Below the pieces are notes generated by a model. It was not told where the DNA came from and did no database searches. It saw nothing but the letters and a program-made list of their open reading frames with translations. Positions 54,889 to 63,816 of a stretch of 64,000 bases of DNA are shown piece by piece. The stretch comes from Candidatus Defluviicoccus seviourii (GTDB taxonomy: Bacteria; Pseudomonadota; Alphaproteobacteria; Rhodospirillales; Defluviicoccaceae), in assembly GCA_900609035.2 (NCBI GenBank), contig UXAT02000053.1, forward strand, positions 62,001 to 126,000, in the 5' to 3' direction. The position numbers were made by a program, and so were the translations under genes. Within the stretch, counting starts at the first letter, position 1, and each line of letters begins with the position of its first letter.

Positions 54889-55706
54889 GCGGGTTCTCCG
54901 CCAATTGGCTGAGTCTAAGGTCAGATGCGGATGCCCGCGCGCGGTCCCCCCGGATCACGGCGCGCACGGCCGCCTGGGCGCTGGCACGCACGCGCGTGAC
55001 CGGGCGGCCGCTCTCGATCATCGACCTCGGCTGCGGGACCGGGAGCAATCTGCGCTTCCTGGCACCGCGGCTGCCGGTGGCGCAGCGCTGGCTGTTGGCC
55101 GACCACGATGCGGGTCTGCTCGCGCTCGCGGCCCACTCCGGCACCGGTTGCCGGCGGGTCCGTGGCGTAAGCACGGCCGCGGTCGATCTCGCCACGGCGC
55201 CCTTGGACGACCTGCTGGCAGACGCCGACCTGGTGACGGCTTCGGCGCTGTTCGATCTCGTCGCACCCGGTTGGATCGCGCGCCTGCTGGCGGCACTGGC
55301 GCGGCCGGGCCGGGCGCTGCTCGCCGTCCTCAGTTACGACGGCCGGATGACCCTAAGCGCCGCCGATCCCTTCGATGCGGTCGTCCGCCGTTTGGTCAAC
55401 GAGCACCAGCGCACGGACAAGGGCTTCGGTCGTCCGGCCTTGGGGCCACTCGCGGCCGATTGGCTGTGCCGGCAAGCGCGGCTGAGCGGCGCCCACGTGC
55501 TTACGGCCTCGAGCGACTGGCGGCTGGCGGGCGGCGATCAGGCTCTGCAGGAGGCCATGCTCGCCGGCTGGGCGGAGGCTGCGAGCGCGATCGCGCCGCA
55601 GGAAGCGGACGCCATTGCCGCCTGGCACACCCGCCGGCTTGAGGCACTTGGAAAGACTGGCCCTGCGAGCGTCGTCGGCCACCGCGATGTGCTGGCGCTA
55701 TGGTAG
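54885..55706 (+). CDS. Class I SAM-dependent methyltransferase of the pterin-like cluster
   Basis: The 273-residue protein has the SAM motif LSIIDLGCGTGSNLRFL (residues ~44-60), LLADHDAGLL as the acidic loop and DLVTASALFDLV. It starts inside the stop of the glycosyltransferase (ATGA). The acceptor is unknown; methylation of a sugar or pterin hydroxyl or nitrogen would suit the neighbours. It converges with the RibD-like gene across only 9 nt. Confidence 0.83.
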   Translation: MSGFSANWLSLRSDADARARSPRITARTAAWALARTRVTGRPLSIIDLGCGTGSNLRFLAPRLPVAQRWLLADHDAGLLALAAHSGTGCRRVRGVSTAAVDLATAPLDDLLADADLVTASALFDLVAPGWIARLLAALARPGRALLAVLSYDGRMTLSAADPFDAVVRRLVNEHQRTDKGFGRPALGPLAADWLCRQARLSGAHVLTASSDWRLAGGDQALQEAMLAGWAEAASAIAPQEADAIAAWHTRRLEALGKTGPASVVGHRDVLALW

Positions 55707-55715
55707 GGACGGTTT

Positions 55716-56438
55716 CTAGCGCAGGCAGCAGTCGAACAGGACATCATCGCCGAGGAAGTGCACGCTCAGGCGCGGCCGCAGCCCCTCGTCCACCCGGGCG
55801 ATCCGCGGCAACTGCAGGCCGGGCCGGCCCGAGCCGAGGATGAGCGGTGCCACCATCAGCTGCAGGCGGTCAACCACGCCGGCGGCGATGAAGGCCGAGA
55901 CGGTGGCTGCCCCGCCTTCGATGAGGAAGGAGCGCAGACCGCGCCGCTGCAAGGCCGCGAGGATCAAGGGCGGCGGCAGCCCGCCCTTGGCGGTAGCGAC
56001 ACGCACAAGCTGTTCCGGTGCAATCGTGGGATCCGGAACGGTCCTTTCGGCGATCACCGTCAGGGTCGGCGCTGCCTGATCGAAGATGCGGGCGCGGCGA
56101 TCGAGCCGTAACGAAGGATCGATGACGACACGCACCGGGTTCGGCCCCGGAACGCGCCTGGTGGTGAGATGAGGGTCATCGTGCGCCACCGTGCCGGCGC
56201 CGACGATGACCGCATCGACCAGCGCCCGCAGCCGGTGCAGATGGTCGAGGCTTTCCGGCCCGTTGATGTAGTGCGAATGGCCGTCTTCGGTGGCGATGCG
56301 GCCGTCAAGGCTCTGGCCGAGTTGGGCGACGACGAAGCCACCCTGCGCTATTGCCGCCGCCAGCGGCTGATAAAGGGCGGACCGCAGCGGCTCGCAGCAG
56401 GCATCGAGAACCTGCGCGCGGTCGGCCGCGCTGCTCAC
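55716..56438 (-). CDS. RibD C-terminal-type (DHFR-like) reductase
   Basis: The 240-residue protein corresponds to the reductase half of RibD without the deaminase half: AQLGQSLDGRIATEDG, then VIVGAGTVAHDDPHLTTR and FLIEGGAATVSAFIAAG. Relatives reduce the ribose chain of a diaminopyrimidine in riboflavin synthesis or reduce dihydropterins. Its start overlaps the creatininase-like gene end by 4 nt. As a stand-alone reductase next to a PTPS-like gene it is a good candidate for a pterin-type substrate; riboflavin synthesis itself is a less likely role because no other rib gene is close. Confidence 0.85.
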   Translation of the reverse strand: MSSAADRAQVLDACCEPLRSALYQPLAAAIAQGGFVVAQLGQSLDGRIATEDGHSHYINGPESLDHLHRLRALVDAVIVGAGTVAHDDPHLTTRRVPGPNPVRVVIDPSLRLDRRARIFDQAAPTLTVIAERTVPDPTIAPEQLVRVATAKGGLPPPLILAALQRRGLRSFLIEGGAATVSAFIAAGVVDRLQLMVAPLILGSGRPGLQLPRIARVDEGLRPRLSVHFLGDDVLFDCCLR

Positions 56439-57241
56439 CCCCGTTCCTCCGGGGCGGCCGACGGTGGCCAGGGCAGCTGCTGAACGTCCGCGATCAGCGC
56501 CGCGAGAGTGGCCGCATAGTGATCCAGCAGCTGCCGGCCAAGTTCTGCACTGGCGCTCGCAGCGTCACCGACGACGCCCTGCGCATTGAGGTCCTCCGCC
56601 AGCCAACCGATGCCGGTTCTGCCCTCGACCCGGAACACCGCGCTTCCCTCTTCGAGTGCCGCCGCACGCGAGGGGAAGTCCCGGCAGTGTTCGGCGCGCA
56701 CCAGCTCCGGCGCGATCGCGAGCATCAGCGACGTTTCGAGCATACCGCCGTGCAGGCCGTAGCGGGCCTCGGTCTCCGGGATCAAACCGGGCGGCGTGCC
56801 GAAACGGAAGTAGGTGGCGCGCACAACCAGAAGCCCGGTTTCGCGCCGCAGACGCGGTGCGGCGAGATCGAGGATCTGCGGCTGGCCACCATGGGCGTTG
56901 AACAGGATCAACTTGCGCACCGGCGTCGCGGCAACGGCGCGGCCGATGGCGGTCACGATTGCCAGCGCCAGCTCCGGCTCCAGGCTCAAGGTGCCGGCGA
57001 AGCTCGCGTGCTCGGGGCTGACGCCGATCCGCTGCGTCGGCAGACGCAGGACTTTGCCTGAACCACCGGACCACGCCAGCGCCGCATCGACGATCGCATC
57101 ACAGATCCGGCTGTCGGTGCCGAGCGGCAGGTGCGGCCCGTGCTGCTCGACCGCGCCCATAGGCAGGAGCGCCACCGTCGTCGCCGGGTCAAGGGCGGCA
57201 AATTCGGGGCTCGCCAGCGCTTCCCAATGCTGCCAGTCCAT
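56435..57241 (-). CDS. Creatininase-family metal-dependent amidohydrolase
   Basis: The start MDWQHWEAL gives 268 residues. Metal-binding segments of the creatininase fold are visible: LPMGAVEQHGPHLPLGTD, LILFNAHGGQ and HGGMLETSLML. The family includes creatininase, the peptidase MftE and the archaeal formamide hydrolase ArfB, which acts on a GTP-derived formylaminopyrimidine. Pairing with a RibD-type reductase favours an ArfB-like reaction on a pterin/flavin precursor over creatinine metabolism. It follows opgH by 13 nt and may share its transcript. Confidence 0.82.
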   Translation of the reverse strand: MDWQHWEALASPEFAALDPATTVALLPMGAVEQHGPHLPLGTDSRICDAIVDAALAWSGGSGKVLRLPTQRIGVSPEHASFAGTLSLEPELALAIVTAIGRAVAATPVRKLILFNAHGGQPQILDLAAPRLRRETGLLVVRATYFRFGTPPGLIPETEARYGLHGGMLETSLMLAIAPELVRAEHCRDFPSRAAALEEGSAVFRVEGRTGIGWLAEDLNAQGVVGDAASASAELGRQLLDHYAATLAALIADVQQLPWPPSAAPEERG

Positions 57242-57254
57242 CGCGGCCGCGCCC

Positions 57255-59117
57255 TTACCGGAACTCGGCCATTTCGGCGGCCTTCGCTGGCGGCGCCGGC
57301 GCGCGGCCGGGAGCAGAGGCCGTCGCGCGCGTTCGCTGCAGCGCCGCAGCAATCGCATTCATGCGCTGGATCTCGTGCGGCGGATCAAGCTCCTCCGGCA
57401 CGGCGCACACGCCCCAGCGCGCCAGCCGCACGCCGATCGCCTGCCAGGACGTCATGCACGCGAACGGGATCGCCAGCAGCCAGCCGGCCAGGATCGGGAT
57501 CGCCCACGGAATGATTGCGGGCGCCTTCCAGAGAAGGAGCGCGCTGGCGGCAATGCCGAGCACGAGGTGCGGCCACAGCCCCGGCAGCGCCTTGCGGAGC
57601 GGTATCGTGCGGTTTTCCCGCTTCTGCGGTGACCAGGTGATCTGTTTTCCCATGAGCAGTCCGGCGATGAAGATCGAGTGCGTCACCGCCACCGATGCGC
57701 TGAGGAGAAGGCCGAACACGAGCTCGACGAACGCTCCGATAAGGACGCGCGCGGCACCGCCGTAAGCCAGGCGGCTACCCCGGCTCACCAGCACATCGAT
57801 GATGCCGAGGATCTTCGGCGTCATGACCATCAGCATCACAGCCGCATAGAGGACGAGGCCGATGTTGATGCCGCTCGCTTGCGGCACCGATGCCGCGGAG
57901 GCCCCCGCGGGAAGCGCCGCCGGCATCAGCAGCAGTTGGCCGAAGCCAACGAGGAGGAAACCCAACCACAACGGCGCCGCCGTGTACATGAGGATGGCCA
58001 GCACGAGCTGCAGCCGCCCCATCGGGTTGAAGCCGGGCCGGCTCAGCAACTGCACGTATTGCAGATTGCCCTGGCACCAGCGCAGATCGCGCATCAAGAA
58101 GTCGGGCAGCGTCGGCGGGTTTTCCTCGAAGCTGCCGTCCTCCACGGGGACCACGCGCACCGCGTAGCCGGCGCGGCGCATCAGGGCCGCTTCCAGCTGG
58201 TCGTGGCTCAGGACCGGACCACCGAACGGCGGCTGGCCCTTGAGCGCCGGCAGCCGGCAGTGCTCGATGAACGGGCTCAACCGGATGATGGCGTTGTGAC
58301 CCCAGTATGGCCCGGCATCGCCCTGCCACCAGGCGCTGCCCATGGTGTAGACGCGCATGCCGTGACGCATGCCGAACTGGAAGATGCGCGCGAACGGGCT
58401 GAACGCCGGCAAGCCGACGACGAGCGTCTGCAGGATGCCGAGCGAAGGGTTGGCCTCCATCGTCCGCACGAGCTCGACCAGGCGGCGGCCGGTCATCAGG
58501 CTGTCGGCGTCGAGCACGATCATGAAATCGAACGCATGCCCATGCGTTTCGCAGAAGTCGCGCAGGTTTCCGGCCTTGAAGCCGGTGTTGCGTGAGCGGC
58601 GCCGGTAGTGCAGCGGCACTGCGTGCCCCGCCTTCGCCTTGAGATCGGCGAACAGATCCTCCTCGGCGGCCGCGACCGCCGGCTCATCGGTATCGCTCAG
58701 GATGAACAGTGCGAAGGCCGACGCGGCGCCGGTCGCTTCGAGGCTTTCGATCTCGGCGGCGATGCGCGCATAGCTGGGCAGCGGATCCTCGTTGCGGATC
58801 GGCACCACGATCGCGGTCCGGCTCGCAAGCGGCGTTCCGTCTGCCGCTGCCGGCGCCAGCGGCGCGACCACCTGCAGAGGATCGCGGGTCGCATGGGTGA
58901 GGATGAAACCGATCACCGCGTTCCAGAAGCCGATCACGAGCCAGGGCGTGTTGGCGGCGAACAGGACCAGAAGCACGACTTCGGTCACCGAGAGGCCATC
59001 GCCGGCAAGAACTGCGGTCATGAGGCCGACAAGGCTCAAGATGCTGACGCCAACCAGCGCCGCAAAGACCGCACGCCGGCGGGCCATCCGAACGACTGGC
59101 GCCGCGCCGCGCGTCAT
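57255..59117 (-). CDS. opgH: Glucans biosynthesis glucosyltransferase OpgH (MdoH)
   Basis: This 620-residue membrane protein has two N-terminal membrane segments, a GT2 domain (AIVVPIRNEDP, MIVLDADSLMTG with the DxD, RRAGYAVRVVPVEDGSFEENPP, and the RDLRWCQGNLQY processivity motif) and several C-terminal membrane segments. OpgH makes the beta-1,2-glucan backbone of osmoregulated periplasmic glucans. The usual partner opgG is not adjacent in this window. A creatininase-like gene follows after 13 nt. Confidence 0.92.
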   Translation of the reverse strand: MTRGAAPVVRMARRRAVFAALVGVSILSLVGLMTAVLAGDGLSVTEVVLLVLFAANTPWLVIGFWNAVIGFILTHATRDPLQVVAPLAPAAADGTPLASRTAIVVPIRNEDPLPSYARIAAEIESLEATGAASAFALFILSDTDEPAVAAAEEDLFADLKAKAGHAVPLHYRRRSRNTGFKAGNLRDFCETHGHAFDFMIVLDADSLMTGRRLVELVRTMEANPSLGILQTLVVGLPAFSPFARIFQFGMRHGMRVYTMGSAWWQGDAGPYWGHNAIIRLSPFIEHCRLPALKGQPPFGGPVLSHDQLEAALMRRAGYAVRVVPVEDGSFEENPPTLPDFLMRDLRWCQGNLQYVQLLSRPGFNPMGRLQLVLAILMYTAAPLWLGFLLVGFGQLLLMPAALPAGASAASVPQASGINIGLVLYAAVMLMVMTPKILGIIDVLVSRGSRLAYGGAARVLIGAFVELVFGLLLSASVAVTHSIFIAGLLMGKQITWSPQKRENRTIPLRKALPGLWPHLVLGIAASALLLWKAPAIIPWAIPILAGWLLAIPFACMTSWQAIGVRLARWGVCAVPEELDPPHEIQRMNAIAAALQRTRATASAPGRAPAPPAKAAEMAEFR

Positions 59118-59488
59118 GGCCGGGGGAGTTACCAGGGGCAGTCTCCTGAAATCGGGGGCTCGGGGAACGCGTTAATCGGTATCGAAGCGGCGTGCGTATG
59201 CCATGTGGAAACAAAAAAGGCCAGTTTCCATCAACAGTCTTCCAGTTTCGATCTTCTGGTGCCGGCAGCGGGGTGCAGGCCGGATGAGCGGACAAGACAT
59301 CCCAGTCGACCGCGACCGCAGCCGCGTACGCACCAAAGGCTGAGTCGCGCGGAAGGAAATTATGCGGGCGGACGGATCCGTTTCGCGGTGTCCGCCGTAT
59401 TCATCACCAAGGATGCGATCGATCGGCACTCGCGCCGGTGCGACGCTGGAAGGAAGTCGGATCGGTAAACGGCCGACGATGAGGATCG
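59118..59488. other. Divergent intergenic region between opgH and rpoH
   Basis: I see no supported gene in these 371 nt. They contain an inverted repeat TGGAAAC/GTTTCCA with an A-rich loop at 59210-59234 and two CCAGTTTC(C/G)AT direct repeats at about 59221 and 59241, then AGGA before the rpoH start. Confidence 0.5.
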
Positions 59489-60469
59489 ATGAGTTCATTA
59501 CGGAAGTCGCTGTCATTCGCAGTTCCGCTGGGTGATGACGCCGGACTCAAGAGCTATCTCAGGCAGATCAGGGATTATCCTCTGCTCGATGCCGCAGAGG
59601 AGCAGCGCCTTGCCTGGCGCTGGGTGAACGAGCACGATGTCGATGCGGCGCACGCGCTGGTCACCAGCCATTTGCGCTTGGCCGCAAAGATCGCCGCCAA
59701 CTACCGCGGCTATGGCCTGCCCGCGGACGAGTTGATTTCGGAAGCCAACATCGGCCTGATGCAGTCGGTCGAGCGGTTCGATCCGGCGCGCGGGTTCCGG
59801 CTTGCGACCTATGCGATGTGGTGGATCCGGGCCGCCATTCAGGAGTACGTGCTGCAGTCGTGGTCGCTGGTACGGTTGGGAACGACCGCCAATCAGAAGA
59901 AGCTTTTCTTCAACCTCCGGCGGCTGAAAGGCCAGATCCAGGCCTACGACGAGGGCGACCTGTCGGACGAAGCGGTTCGGCAAATCGCCGAGCGGCTGCG
60001 CGTGTCGGCCGCCGAGGTCATCAGCATGAACCGGAGGCTCAGCGGGCCTGATCGTTCGCTCAATGCCCCTGTCCACGACGAAGGCGACAGCGAACTGCAG
60101 GACTGGCTCGTCGATGACGGCGAGTCCCAGGAGACCCAGCTGGCCCAGAGCCAGCAGCGCGAACAGCACCGGCGACTGCTGGCGGCGGCTTTGGCGCGCT
60201 TGCCATCGCGGGAACAGGACATCGTTCGCGAGCGGCGGCTGCGTGAGACGCCGCTCACCCTTTCCGAGCTGGCGGGCCGCCACAATATTTCCCGCGAACG
60301 GGTGCGCCAGCTTGAGGTGAGCGCACTCGAAAAGCTGAAACAGAGCATGGTGTCCGGCGGCGCAGCACTGGAGACGATGGCGTTATCCGCGCGCACCCGC
60401 TACCGTGCGGTCGGGTACTTCGAACCAGCGACCGCGGTGGATGGCTCCGCGAGCCAGACTCGCCGGTAG
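59489..60469 (+). CDS. rpoH: RNA polymerase sigma factor RpoH (sigma-32)
   Basis: The 326-residue sigma factor shows region 2 (LVTSHLRLAAKIAANYRGYG, then LATYAMWWIRAAIQEYVL), the RpoH box (NQKKLFFNLRRLKGQ) and region 4 with ISRERVRQLEVSALEKLK. The RpoH box distinguishes heat-shock sigma factors from RpoD. Alphaproteobacteria often have several RpoH proteins; whether this is the main one is unknown. The 40-residue C-terminal tail is extra. Confidence 0.93.
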   Translation: MSSLRKSLSFAVPLGDDAGLKSYLRQIRDYPLLDAAEEQRLAWRWVNEHDVDAAHALVTSHLRLAAKIAANYRGYGLPADELISEANIGLMQSVERFDPARGFRLATYAMWWIRAAIQEYVLQSWSLVRLGTTANQKKLFFNLRRLKGQIQAYDEGDLSDEAVRQIAERLRVSAAEVISMNRRLSGPDRSLNAPVHDEGDSELQDWLVDDGESQETQLAQSQQREQHRRLLAAALARLPSREQDIVRERRLRETPLTLSELAGRHNISRERVRQLEVSALEKLKQSMVSGGAALETMALSARTRYRAVGYFEPATAVDGSASQTRR

Positions 60470-60501
60470 TTTCCGTCGCTAAATGACAGAGGTGATAATT
60501 G

Positions 60502-60533
60502 GGGGGCGGGTCCACGGCGAGAAGCGCGCCCCC
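60502..60533. other. GC-rich hairpin between rpoH and folE
   Basis: GGGGGCG (60502-60508) and CGCCCCC (60527-60533) pair over 7 bp. It could end rpoH transcription or structure the folE leader; no T-run follows. Confidence 0.35.
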
Positions 60534-60559
60534 ATGCGGGATGGAGGTACGAAAGAACC

Positions 60560-61216
60560 ATGACGCCAACAGGGAACGTCCGCACCGCCGCTCATCTGAC
60601 GCCGATCGAGGGCGCAGGCATCGACCGCCCCGATCGGCGGGAGGTCGAGGACGCGGTGCGAGTCCTCTTGCGGTGGGCGGGGGACGATCCCCAGCGCGAG
60701 GGTCTGCTGGAGACGCCCGCCCGCTTCGCCCGCGCGTTCGAGGAATGGTTCGCCGGTTACCGCGAGGATCCGGCGCTCCTCTTGCGGCGCACGTTTCAAG
60801 AGACGGCTGGATATGACGAAATGGTCGTCCTGCGCGACATCGATTTCGTGAGCCACTGCGAGCATCACTTGGCACCGATCATCGGCAAGGCGCACGTCGG
60901 CTACCTGCCGCGCAACCGGGTGGTGGGGATCTCGAAGCTCGCGCGCGTCGTCGAGGCCTATGCGCAGCGGCTGCAGATCCAGGAACGGCTCACCGCGCAG
61001 ATCGCGGGGGCCATCGAGAGTGTCCTTGAACCGCGCGGCGTGGCCGTCGTTATCGAGGCGTCACATCAGTGCATGACCACGCGCGGCGTCCGCAAGGACG
61101 GCGTGACGATGGTGACGAGCCAGATGCTGGGAGCCTTCCGCGAGGATCCGATGACGCGGCGCGAGTTCCTCGCGATGGTCGGCAACCCGACCAGCCGCGG
61201 CAGCCACGGCGGGTGA
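60560..61216 (+). CDS. folE: GTP cyclohydrolase I
   Basis: This 218-residue enzyme has the zinc and active-site segments [20 protein letters not shown] (in part), [19 protein letters not shown] and [12 protein letters not shown]. It turns GTP into 7,8-dihydroneopterin triphosphate, the entry to folate and all pterin pathways. Its closeness (3.3 kb) to the pterin-like cluster is worth noting, although folE is also needed for folate. The N-terminal 20 residues are variable. Confidence 0.95.
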   Translation: MTPTGNVRTAAHLTPIEGAGIDRPDRREVEDAVRVLLRWAGDDPQREGLLETPARFARAFEEWFAGYREDPALLLRRTFQETAGYDEMVVLRDIDFVSHCEHHLAPIIGKAHVGYLPRNRVVGISKLARVVEAYAQRLQIQERLTAQIAGAIESVLEPRGVAVVIEASHQCMTTRGVRKDGVTMVTSQMLGAFREDPMTRREFLAMVGNPTSRGSHGG

Positions 61217-61223
61217 TCGGTTA

Positions 61224-61490
61224 CTAGTCCCCGCTCCGGCGCAGCGCGTACCCGGGCGGACAGTAAGGCGCCCCGTTCTCCCCCCACAGAGGCGGTTTCG
61301 GGTCGCCACTCTGCCAGAAAGCCGCTTTGGTGTCGGTGCAAACGCAGGTGCGGAACTGACAGACGTCCTCAAGCGGCGGTAAAGAGGTGCTGGAGCAGGC
61401 CGACACCGCTAAGGCGAAGCCGGCAATCGCGATCCGCTGGCAGCGCAGCAAGGTCGGTGGTCGTACGCTGCCACTGCCTCGTTGCCGCAT
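61224..61490 (-). CDS. Small lipoprotein of unknown function
   Basis: The 88-residue protein starts MRQRGSGSV, has a hydrophobic stretch and a lipobox-like LAVSAC, so Cys would be lipidated after signal cleavage. The mature 55 residues hold CQFRTCVC and YCPPGYAL, a cysteine-rich pattern. I do not recognise the family. It is 47 nt after the next minus-strand gene and converges with folE across 7 nt. Confidence 0.65.
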   Translation of the reverse strand: MRQRGSGSVRPPTLLRCQRIAIAGFALAVSACSSTSLPPLEDVCQFRTCVCTDTKAAFWQSGDPKPPLWGENGAPYCPPGYALRRSGD

Positions 61491-61536
61491 CGCAATGCCC
61501 TCTCGCCCGTTCGGACAGCCGCTCGGGGGCGGCCCG

Positions 61537-62559
61537 TCAACGCTCCTTTGCCACAGCGGGCAGGATCTTGAAAGCGTGAAACGCGAGATCGGGCGCGCTC
61601 GTGTTGTGCCGCGATGGGACACTGCGGCCAAAGCGGACGGCTTGGGCGCGCTCGACCCTCAAATCCATGACCGCCACCCGCGAGAACGGCTCGCCCGCGC
61701 CCGGCTGCCAGCGCACCTCGGCGGTATCGGCGACCTGCGGTGCGACGAACATCGAGCGCAGCGCCGCGAACGGGGTGCTGCCGGCCGGAGGATCGAACGT
61801 CACGTCGAGCACGGCAACGTCATCGCGAATGGCAGCGATCGCAAGGCTCCCCCTGCCGCCGCTGCTGAACGCCAACTGGAACGTGCGAGTCGCAGGTTCG
61901 AACAGCACGTCTTCGATCGCGACCAGCGGCCGCCCCTCGTCTGCGATCGGGCCGATGAGGAACGAACTGCCGTAGGCGCTATCGCCCAGATGGGGCGGCG
62001 GCAACGGTTTCAGGCGCCAATAGCCATCGGCGGGGTAGAGCACGAGGAATTCGGTCGCCTTGGCGCCCTGCTTCAGGAAAACCTGGATCAGGTGCAGGCC
62101 ACGTTCCGTGCGCTCCGCAACACGGAACGGGACGACGTTCGGCCGCCAGAAGCTCTTGAATGTGTGGCCGATCAGCTTGATTTCGGCATCTTCGTGAAGC
62201 ACCACGGTGCGTGGCGTGAAGGCGTAAGCCGGATCGCCGCTCATGTCGCAGCCGGCAAAATCGGGAGCCGTCAAGTCGGCGCTGAGGGTCTCGATGTAAA
62301 CGGGATGGCGCGCCTTGATGCGAAATGTGGCCACGCCTTGGCCGATCAGCTTCACATAGACGTTATCCTCCTCCGCGCACGCCGTCGCCCTGCTGGCGTT
62401 GACGAGCTCGACCGCCGTCGGTATCCCCTCCTCCCCGCTCACCGCACCGGCAGGCAAGGCCAAGAGCGCGCCGAGCACAACGGCCAGGCGCTGAAAATGA
62501 AGGCGCAACCGCCCGCGGGCGCGCGCAAGTCGCAAAGACCAATCCAACCGTGCCCGCAT
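61537..62559 (-). CDS. Exported protein of unknown function
   Basis: The start MRARLDWSL is preceded by AGAGGA, giving 340 residues. A long basic n-region is followed by VVLGALLALPAGAVSG, a probable signal peptide. The mature part appears mostly beta-structured (VYVKLIGQGVATFRIK, VAIEDVLFEPATRTFQL) with two cysteines. I do not recognise the family. It shares a 184-nt divergent promoter region with the RND operon, which holds the palindrome at 62672-62701. Confidence 0.65.
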   Translation of the reverse strand: MRARLDWSLRLARARGRLRLHFQRLAVVLGALLALPAGAVSGEEGIPTAVELVNASRATACAEEDNVYVKLIGQGVATFRIKARHPVYIETLSADLTAPDFAGCDMSGDPAYAFTPRTVVLHEDAEIKLIGHTFKSFWRPNVVPFRVAERTERGLHLIQVFLKQGAKATEFLVLYPADGYWRLKPLPPPHLGDSAYGSSFLIGPIADEGRPLVAIEDVLFEPATRTFQLAFSSGGRGSLAIAAIRDDVAVLDVTFDPPAGSTPFAALRSMFVAPQVADTAEVRWQPGAGEPFSRVAVMDLRVERAQAVRFGRSVPSRHNTSAPDLAFHAFKILPAVAKER

Positions 62560-62671
62560 CTCTGTCCTCTGCTCAGCCAAGCGCTGGCGGCGCCGGCGAG
62601 CGGTGATTCTAGGCAACATTGTCAGCGATGAAAACCGAACCACTGCCGTCCGCGCGGCGAAACCGGACAAC

Positions 62672-62701
62672 ACTAGACTGGACTGGACGGTCCAGTCTAG
62701 T
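62672..62701. promoter_or_regulatory. Perfect palindromic operator-like site before the RND operon
   Basis: ACTAGACTGGAC (62672-62683) and GTCCAGTCTAGT (62690-62701) are perfect inverted arms of 12 nt around a 6-nt spacer. TetR-family repressors of RND pumps bind sites of this size and style. It ends 42 nt before the adaptor start. No TetR gene is in the window. Confidence 0.65.
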
Positions 62702-62743
62702 TACCTTGAAGGAGTTGGATACCAACAGGGACCACGACGCCGC

Positions 62744-63808
62744 ATGACCTTGACACGCACAGCAGCAGCAGTCGCTGCGGCGATTGTGATCGCCGCCCTC
62801 GGCTCCGCCTTCGATGACGGCGACGGCGCACGAGCGGCACCGCCGCAAGCACCTCCAGGTGTCCCGGTCGAGGCGCGTCCGGTTCAGATCGGCCCCTTAA
62901 GCGATGTCATTGCCGCCGTCGGCACGCTCATCTCGAATGAATCGGTGATGCTGCGACCCGAGATCAGCGGCCGCGTCGAAGGCATTCATTTCGTTGAAGG
63001 CGCGCCGGTGCGCCAGCACGCGCTCCTGGTCACGCTCGACGACGCGATCGTTGCCGCAGAACTCGCCGACGCCCGCGCGAGCCTGGAGCTGAGCAAGCGC
63101 AACTTCGAGCGCGCGCGCGAGCTGTTTCGTCAACGCGCCGGCACCGAGCGCACGCTCGATGAGTCGAAGTCCAAGCTCGACAGCGACCAGGCAAAGGTCG
63201 AGCTCGCGCTGGCGCGCCAAAGCAAGACCCGCATCACCGCCCCTTTCGACGGCATCCTCGGCCTGCGCCGGGTGAGTGTCGGTGACTTCGTCAACGCCGG
63301 CGACGATCTGGTCAACATCGAGAGCATCGATCCGATCAAGATCGACTTCCGGGTGCCGGAGCGCAGCCTCGCCCTGATTGCGACTGGCCAGGCGATCGAC
63401 ATAACGGTCGATGCCTTTCCGGGCCGAACCTTCCGGGGCGAGATCTACGCACTCGACCCGCAGATCGACCCCGCCGGCCGCAGCGTCGCCATGCGCGCGC
63501 GCATCACCAATCGCGACGGGCTGTTGCGGCCCGGCCTGTTTGCGCGTGTCTCGGTGATCGTCAGCAACCGCGCGCAGGCGATCACCGTGCCGGAGCAGGC
63601 AATCATCCCCTTTGGCACTGATCGATACGTCTTCCGCGTCATTGACGGGGTCGCCAAGCGGACCAAGGTTACGCTGGGAGTGCGGCGGCAGGGCGCGGTC
63701 GAAGTCGTGGACGGCCTGAACGCTGACGACGTGGTCGTCACCGCCGGTCAGTTGAAGCTGAAAGACGGCGCGCCGGTCACGGTCCTGGCACCGCCACCGG
63801 AAAGTTAA
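62744..63808 (+). CDS. RND efflux membrane-fusion protein (AcrA/MexH-like)
   Basis: The start MTLTRTAAAV gives 354 residues with an N-terminal membrane/signal segment. Family segments are the lipoyl half-motifs ISGRVEGIHFVEGAPVRQ and KTRITAPFDGILGLRRVSVGDFV (in part), a helical hairpin between them, and the beta-barrel PLRPGLFARV-like GLLRPGLFARV. No lipobox cysteine is seen. It is the periplasmic adaptor for the RND pump encoded 8 nt downstream. Confidence 0.92.
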   Translation: MTLTRTAAAVAAAIVIAALGSAFDDGDGARAAPPQAPPGVPVEARPVQIGPLSDVIAAVGTLISNESVMLRPEISGRVEGIHFVEGAPVRQHALLVTLDDAIVAAELADARASLELSKRNFERARELFRQRAGTERTLDESKSKLDSDQAKVELALARQSKTRITAPFDGILGLRRVSVGDFVNAGDDLVNIESIDPIKIDFRVPERSLALIATGQAIDITVDAFPGRTFRGEIYALDPQIDPAGRSVAMRARITNRDGLLRPGLFARVSVIVSNRAQAITVPEQAIIPFGTDRYVFRVIDGVAKRTKVTLGVRRQGAVEVVDGLNADDVVVTAGQLKLKDGAPVTVLAPPPES

Positions 63809-63816
63809 GGGCTGCC

